33,105 bases of DNA, taken from the IMG/VR virus record IMGVR_UViG_3300037468_000259, positions 1 through 33,105 of that record; one strand, given 5' to 3'. This DNA comes from a virus. Below, piece by piece: positions 28,973 to 33,105 of the stretch (position 1 is its first letter; every line of letters starts with the position of its first letter). The notes below the pieces were generated by a model. It did no database searches and was not told the DNA's origin. It saw only the letters and a list, made by a program, of their open reading frames with translations. The translations under genes were made by a program, and so were the position numbers.

Positions 28973-29001
28973 TGTGCGCCGTCTCCCTATTGGACTACCT
29001 T
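28973..29001 (+). promoter_or_regulatory. Candidate near-leaderless promoter for the terminase module
   Basis: TTGTGC (28973-28978) and TACCTT (28996-29001, fitting TANNNT) are 17 bases apart. The predicted start would fall about 3-5 bases before ATG 29013, which has no Shine-Dalgarno, as in leaderless actinobacterial mRNAs. This is a weak match judged by eye. Confidence 0.3.
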
Positions 29002-29012
29002 TCATCCCCACT

Positions 29013-29693
29013 ATGGCGAGACGACCTGTCACCCGAGAACTGTACGCCAAGCTGGTAGCGGGCTTCACCGACGCTCCGGGAAACGCGACACATGCTGGAA
29101 GAGTCGCTGGATGCGAACGCCGCATGGCGATGCGCGGCTGGCTGGAAGGGTGGCCTGTCTACCCTTGGGCGGAGCCGATTCGCCGCGTCGTCGAGCGAAA
29201 GGTGCAGGAGGTGAAGGAAAAGGCGCTCGCCGAGGAGGTGGAACGGGCGCGGCAGGCAGCGAAGACCAAGGAGATCGCCAAGGACGAGGCGACTCAGGTG
29301 CACGACGAGGAAGGCCGGCTGGTGAAGGCCGCCCGCGTCAACGTCATCGTCCTGCTCAACGCCACCGCCCGCATCGGCCCTGCCTACCAGACGCTCGCCG
29401 AGAAGCTCCGTGCCCAGATCGAGCAGGGCGACATGGACCCGACGGTGGCCTCGGGCCTCCTTCGGAACCTCGCCGCAGCCTCGGCGCAGATGGTGAAAGC
29501 CGGGCAGACCGCGATGCAGATCCAGCGTCTTTACCGGGGTGAGCCGACAGACATCCTCGGCATCGCGCCCGTGGAGATGTCGCTGGACGAGGCTCTGGCC
29601 GAGCTCAAGGCAGGGCAGGCGGACATGGAGCGGTTCAACAGGAAGGGGCTCACCGTCATCGAGGGCGGGCAGGGCGAGGAGGCGGCATCGTGA
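29013..29693 (+). CDS. Probable small terminase subunit (TerS)
   Basis: 226 aa from ATG 29013. The N-terminal 60 residues (VTRELYAKLVAGF, THAGRVAGCERRMAMRGW) fit a helix-turn-helix for pac/cos recognition. A long helical region (about 65-100) would form the oligomer, and the C-terminal part is helical and acidic. It lies one gene before the large terminase, where TerS is expected. GTG 28974 would add 13 residues but has no ribosome binding site either. The call is by size, fold pattern and position. Confidence 0.55.
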   Translation: MARRPVTRELYAKLVAGFTDAPGNATHAGRVAGCERRMAMRGWLEGWPVYPWAEPIRRVVERKVQEVKEKALAEEVERARQAAKTKEIAKDEATQVHDEEGRLVKAARVNVIVLLNATARIGPAYQTLAEKLRAQIEQGDMDPTVASGLLRNLAAASAQMVKAGQTAMQIQRLYRGEPTDILGIAPVEMSLDEALAELKAGQADMERFNRKGLTVIEGGQGEEAAS

Positions 29694-30019
29694 CCCCCAA
29701 GCGGCAGGAGCTTCTCGACTACTGGATGGACCACGGGGGCTTTCCGGACGAGGTGTCGCCCCCGCTGTTCGGGGACGCGGACGGCGACCCGCTGGACGAG
29801 GCCGTCATCGGGATGACCGAGCTGGCACCAGCAGGCAGCCGCGGCTGGCGTCCGGCGTGGGTCTACAACGGTCGCAAGCTGCGGGCGGTGCTCCTCGAGA
29901 CAGGCACGGCGGACGACGAGGTGGACGAGCACATCTCCTACAACATCGAAGGGTCCATGACCGCAGACGGTCCAGTCATCGTCTGGCCCCTCATGAGTGA
30001 CGAATCGGCCCCGGGATGA
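29690..30019 (+). CDS. Hypothetical protein between terminase genes, 109 aa
   Basis: GTG 29690 overlaps the TerS stop, and the stop overlaps TerL ATG by 4 bases. It is acidic with many Asp/Glu, with no recognised motif. Coupling to both terminase genes suggests a packaging accessory, which is inference. Confidence 0.6.
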   Translation: MTPKRQELLDYWMDHGGFPDEVSPPLFGDADGDPLDEAVIGMTELAPAGSRGWRPAWVYNGRKLRAVLLETGTADDEVDEHISYNIEGSMTADGPVIVWPLMSDESAPG

Positions 30020-31482
30020 ACAGCACCACTCAGGTTGCCTCCGACGTTATCCGGCGCGCCCAGATCGTCCGAACGGCCCGCATCCGGCTGGCACGGGAGG
30101 ACGGCGCGGTGTTCAACCGCTTCGTGCTCAAGGACGAGCAGACCGGCGGTGCCATCAGCCCGGCCCCGATGCAGGATGCGTGGCACGACCTCGCCGACGA
30201 GAACGCCCGCGTGGTGTTCATGGCCCACGTCGAGTCCGGCAAGACGCAGCAGCTCTCCGTGGGGCGGGTGCTCTGGACCCTCGGGCGGAACCCGAACGCC
30301 CGATGCGTGGTCGTCTCCAACACCGCTGGGCAGGCCTCGAAGATCGTCCGCTCCATCGCGGACTACATCGAGAAGTCCCGCGAGCTGAAGGAGGTCTTCC
30401 CCAAGCTCCGCAAGTCGCCTTCCGGCTCGTGGAACCAGTCGGCCCTCACCGTCACCCGCATGGGCGCTCCGAAGGACCCCTCGGTCGTGGCGACCGGCGT
30501 CCACGGCTCCATCGTCGGCGCCCGCATCGACCTACTGATCCTCGACGACTTGCTCGACTACGAGAACACCCGCACCCAAGCCCAGCGCGACGACCTGTGG
30601 GACTGGATCCACTCCACCCTCCTCGGCCGTCTCACGGAGCACTCGCGGGTCATCGTCGTGGGGAACGTCTACCACCGCGACGACTTCCTCCACCGCTTCG
30701 AGAAGAACCCGGTCTGGTCGACTCACCGCTTCCCGGTCATCAGCCCCGGCGGGGCCCCGAGCTGGCCCTCCCGCTGGTCCCTCGAGCGCATCAGCCAGAA
30801 GCGTGACGAACTTGGTCCCCTAGAGTTCGCCCGCCAGATGCTCTGCCAAGCCCGCGACGACGCCGAGGCACGCTTCAAGCGGGAGTGGATCGAGGTCTGC
30901 CTACGCCGCGGCAACGGGCGCCAACTCCAGCAGGCGCTGGTCGCCATCCCGCCCGGGTGCGGCGTCTACACCGGGGTCGACCTTGCCATCCAGCAGCACT
31001 CGGGCGCGGACCTCACGGTCTTCTTCACCATCCTCGTCCACCCCAACGGGGACCGGGAGGTGCTGAACCTCGAGTCCGGGCGCATGGCTGGCCCCGACAT
31101 CGTCCAGAAGATCCGGGAGATCCACCACCGCTACCAAGGCATCGTGTTCGTCGAGAACAATGCCGCGCAGGACTTCATCCTCCAGTTCACCCGCTATGGC
31201 TCCGCCGTCCCTGTCCGCCCCTTCACCACGGGCCGGAACAAGGCGCACCCCGAGTTCGGCGTGGAGTCGATGGCCGCGGAGATGGCTGGGGGCAAGTGGA
31301 TCATCCCGAACTTCAACGGCAAGATGCACCCCGAGATCGACGCGTGGGTGAACGAGATGCTCTACTATGACCCGCGTTCCCACACCGGCGACCGCCTGAT
31401 GGCAAGCTGGTTCGCCCGTGAAGCGGCACGCCAAGGCACCATCCGCGCCGAGAGCGGCCACATCCCTACCCTCCGACGCTGA
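30016..31482 (+). CDS. terL: Terminase large subunit (TerL)
   Basis: 488 aa, the packaging ATPase and nuclease. The ATPase domain has a phage-type Walker A HVESGKTQQL (about 71-80) and Walker B LLILDDLLD (about 174-182). The nuclease (RNase H fold) begins GVDLAIQQHSGAD (about 319-331), with VFVENNAAQD and a late acidic Asp in LYYDPRSHTGDRLMA. It cuts concatemers and drives DNA into proheads through the portal encoded downstream. ATG 30016 overlaps the previous stop. Confidence 0.92.
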   Translation: MNSTTQVASDVIRRAQIVRTARIRLAREDGAVFNRFVLKDEQTGGAISPAPMQDAWHDLADENARVVFMAHVESGKTQQLSVGRVLWTLGRNPNARCVVVSNTAGQASKIVRSIADYIEKSRELKEVFPKLRKSPSGSWNQSALTVTRMGAPKDPSVVATGVHGSIVGARIDLLILDDLLDYENTRTQAQRDDLWDWIHSTLLGRLTEHSRVIVVGNVYHRDDFLHRFEKNPVWSTHRFPVISPGGAPSWPSRWSLERISQKRDELGPLEFARQMLCQARDDAEARFKREWIEVCLRRGNGRQLQQALVAIPPGCGVYTGVDLAIQQHSGADLTVFFTILVHPNGDREVLNLESGRMAGPDIVQKIREIHHRYQGIVFVENNAAQDFILQFTRYGSAVPVRPFTTGRNKAHPEFGVESMAAEMAGGKWIIPNFNGKMHPEIDAWVNEMLYYDPRSHTGDRLMASWFAREAARQGTIRAESGHIPTLRR

Positions 31483-31488
31483 GTACCG

Positions 31489-31692
31489 ATGCTCGACACC
31501 CGCCCTAGATGTGACCGCTGCGAGGAGAAGCTGGCATCCCGCTGGGGGCGCGCACAGGCGCGCACCGAACGCGGCATCGTCTGGCTCGAGGTCGGCCTCT
31601 GCGAGCGGTGCGCCGCCCAGACCGCCGGTCCTTCGATTCAGCGCAGCGCCCTCGCCGTAGAATCCCACCGCCTGACTGGAGGTCGCCGATGA
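31489..31692 (+). CDS. Small CxxC...CxxC protein, 67 aa
   Basis: ATG 31489 follows the TerL stop by 6 bases, with GAG as a weak site. RCDRCEEKL and GLCERCAAQ are two CxxC pairs 30 residues apart, a zinc-ribbon pattern like the small proteins at 28223 and 28443. Function is unknown. Confidence 0.6.
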   Translation: MLDTRPRCDRCEEKLASRWGRAQARTERGIVWLEVGLCERCAAQTAGPSIQRSALAVESHRLTGGRR

Positions 31693-31958
31693 CCGAGGCC
31701 GAACTGCGCTCCGCGCTCGAGCAAGACAAAATCGTCCGGCTGTACCCGGAGCGCCCTGCCCCGAGCAGCGCCAAGGCGCGAGCCATCGCGGCCATCGACG
31801 AGGCGGTGCACCTCTCCCGCTCGGCTGGGTTCGAGCTGGTCGGCCCTCTCGAGGTCGGCCCTGACCGCATCGTGGCGGCGCTGAACTCGGCCATCACCTA
31901 CCTCAAGGACGCCGCCGAGGCCGTCCAGCACATGGGGCCGCCCGATGCGCGACCGTAG
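31689..31958 (+). CDS. Hypothetical protein, 89 aa
   Basis: GGAGG precedes ATG 31689, which overlaps the previous stop. The protein is helical (AKARAIAAIDEAVHL, LNSAITYLKDAAEAVQHM). It overlaps the next gene by 14 bases. No family is recognised. Confidence 0.6.
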   Translation: MTEAELRSALEQDKIVRLYPERPAPSSAKARAIAAIDEAVHLSRSAGFELVGPLEVGPDRIVAALNSAITYLKDAAEAVQHMGPPDARP

Positions 31959-32148
31959 CTCCGCACGGCTGGTCACGGCGCTCCTCGAGCTGGAAGCCTC
32001 CTCTGCGCGGGCGCGTGCTGCCGCATGGCAGGCGAACCTCGAGAGGGGCGAGGACTACCTCACCCGTGAGCTGCGGACCCAGCTCGCCACAGCCCAGTCC
32101 GCCCTCGGCGTCGCGCTCGAGGAAGCCTCCAAGGAGACCGACCGATGA
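31945..32148 (+). CDS. Small coiled-coil protein, 67 aa
   Basis: A mostly helical, Ala/Glu-rich protein (LVTALLELEASSARARAAAW). ATG 31945 overlaps the previous frame by 14 bases, and its stop overlaps the portal ATG by 4. It may be a portal-linked small protein; function is unknown. Confidence 0.58.
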   Translation: MRDRSSARLVTALLELEASSARARAAAWQANLERGEDYLTRELRTQLATAQSALGVALEEASKETDR

Positions 32149-33105
32149 GCATGGGAGCCAACACCGTCGACCCGTACGCCGCCCGACGGATGCAGAACGG
32201 CCTCGCCCCGGACGTCATGTCGAAGATCGCCCGGCTCGGGATGTCGCCTCGCCAGCAGATGCTCAACAAGATGTGGGCGGCCTACCGAGGCATGCAGTAC
32301 GCCGCACGCCGCGTGGACTGGGACGGACGCGAGCACACCGAGGGCATCGACGCGGAGGCCATCGCGACCGCTGGCTTCCTGCCACCGGGCTTCTACGACG
32401 CCGGGTCCACCTTCCCCATCAAGTACCGCCGCCCCTCCACGCCCTACCATCTGCGGAAGGTGGTCCCCGACCGCTTCACCGGCCTCCTGTTCTCGGAGCG
32501 TCGCCACCCCACCCTGCGTGTGGAAGGCGACCCGCTGACCGAGGACTACATCCGCGCCCTCGCGGAGACCTCCCGCCTGTGGCCTGCCCTCATTCAAGCC
32601 CGCACCTACGGCGGCGCGATGGGCACCGTGGTCACCGGCTTCCAGTTCACCAAGGGGCGCCCCGTCGTCGAAGTCCACGACCCGCGCTGGTGCATCCCGA
32701 CGTTCAAGGACCGCTACACCCTCAAGCTCGAGAAGCTCGAGAAGCGGTACATGTACCCGGTGGACGAGCAGGACCCGGAGACAGGCGCGTGGAAGCAGGT
32801 GTCCTACTGGTACCGGCGCATCATCGACGAGGAGCGCGACATCCTGTTCAAGCCGGTGCGGGTGGACGACGAGGCGCCCCAGTGGGAACCGGCCGAGGAG
32901 GTCGAGCACGGCTTCGGCTTCTGCCCTGTCGTGTGGACGCAGAACCTCCCGGTGCAGGACGACATCGACGGCGACCCTGACTGCATGGGCATCGAGGAGC
33001 TGTGCTGTGAGATCGACGCCCTGCTGTCACAGGCCACCAAGGGCGTGCTGGCGAACTGCGACCCGACCCTCCGCATCATCACGGACTACGACCTCAGCCA
33101 GATCG
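32145..33105 (+). CDS. Portal protein, 5' part (partial)
   Basis: The visible 320 residues run off the right edge. The sequence has portal-like features: an N-terminal helical arm, YRRPSTPYHLRKVVPDRFTG, then LLFSERRHPTLRV, AETSRLWPALIQAR and VVEVHDPRWCIPTF, which fit the clip/stem-side alpha-beta pattern of siphophage portals. Position right after terminase is the usual one. GGAGA precedes ATG 32145. Homology is judged from layout and partial pattern. Confidence 0.7.
   Translation, partial: MSMGANTVDPYAARRMQNGLAPDVMSKIARLGMSPRQQMLNKMWAAYRGMQYAARRVDWDGREHTEGIDAEAIATAGFLPPGFYDAGSTFPIKYRRPSTPYHLRKVVPDRFTGLLFSERRHPTLRVEGDPLTEDYIRALAETSRLWPALIQARTYGGAMGTVVTGFQFTKGRPVVEVHDPRWCIPTFKDRYTLKLEKLEKRYMYPVDEQDPETGAWKQVSYWYRRIIDEERDILFKPVRVDDEAPQWEPAEEVEHGFGFCPVVWTQNLPVQDDIDGDPDCMGIEELCCEIDALLSQATKGVLANCDPTLRIITDYDLSQI

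Overview
The window is a GC-rich stretch of a tailed double-stranded DNA phage genome (Caudoviricetes) or a closely related prophage. Every supported gene lies on the + strand. Genes are packed with 1-4 base stop/start overlaps (ATGA, TGATG, GTGA), and the contents are phage-typical: a replisome, a recombination set, TerS/TerL terminase and a portal. High GC points to a high-GC host, possibly an actinobacterium, but nothing here fixes the host. Almost every gap of 40 bases or more holds a stem-loop or inverted repeat.

Layout. (1) 1-1264: gene ends of unknown function and a small sigma-70-like factor. (2) 1312-15570, replication and recombination: a UvsW/DEAD-type helicase, a winged-helix initiator gene with an apparent origin inside it (alternating 15-bp iterons, an A/T-richer stretch, three hairpins), a DnaB-like helicase, small unknown genes, a zinc-finger/TOPRIM primase, a UDG-like/3'-5' exonuclease/family A polymerase fusion, a UvsY-like protein, a T4 gp32-like SSB, and SbcD/SbcC (T4 gp47/gp46-like). 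This combines a lambda-style origin-in-initiator with a T4-style recombination set. No UvsX/RecA strand-exchange gene is visible here. (3) 15580-22658, a translationally coupled 7-deazaguanine DNA-modification operon: FolE, a small QueD-like protein, a glycosyltransferase, a cysteine-poor QueE-like protein, a NadR-like P-loop ATPase, DpdA transglycosylase, a ParB-like protein, QueD, QueE and a second ParB-like protein. No QueC is present in the window, so the visible pathway stops at 7-carboxy-7-deazaguanine (CDG). (4) 22733-28894: about twenty very small genes, mostly unknown, several with CxxC...CxxC zinc-binding patterns, plus a tRNA-Tyr(GUA)-like gene with an odd elbow. (5) 29013-33105, start of the late module: probable TerS, an unknown gene, TerL, three small genes and the first part of a portal protein.

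How it fits together. The sigma-like factor may direct a temporal switch. The initiator, DnaB, primase and polymerase start replication at the internal origin. gp32-like SSB, UvsY-like, SbcCD and UvsW-like proteins support recombination-dependent replication. FolE, QueD and QueE make CDG from GTP, and DpdA would exchange it for guanine in phage DNA, protecting it from host restriction. The glycosyltransferase, P-loop ATPase, QueD-like, QueE-like and ParB-like proteins co-transcribed with DpdA are the best candidates for further decoration or site selection. That system (a CDG-derived, possibly sugar-decorated DNA base) and the embedded origin are the main points of interest.
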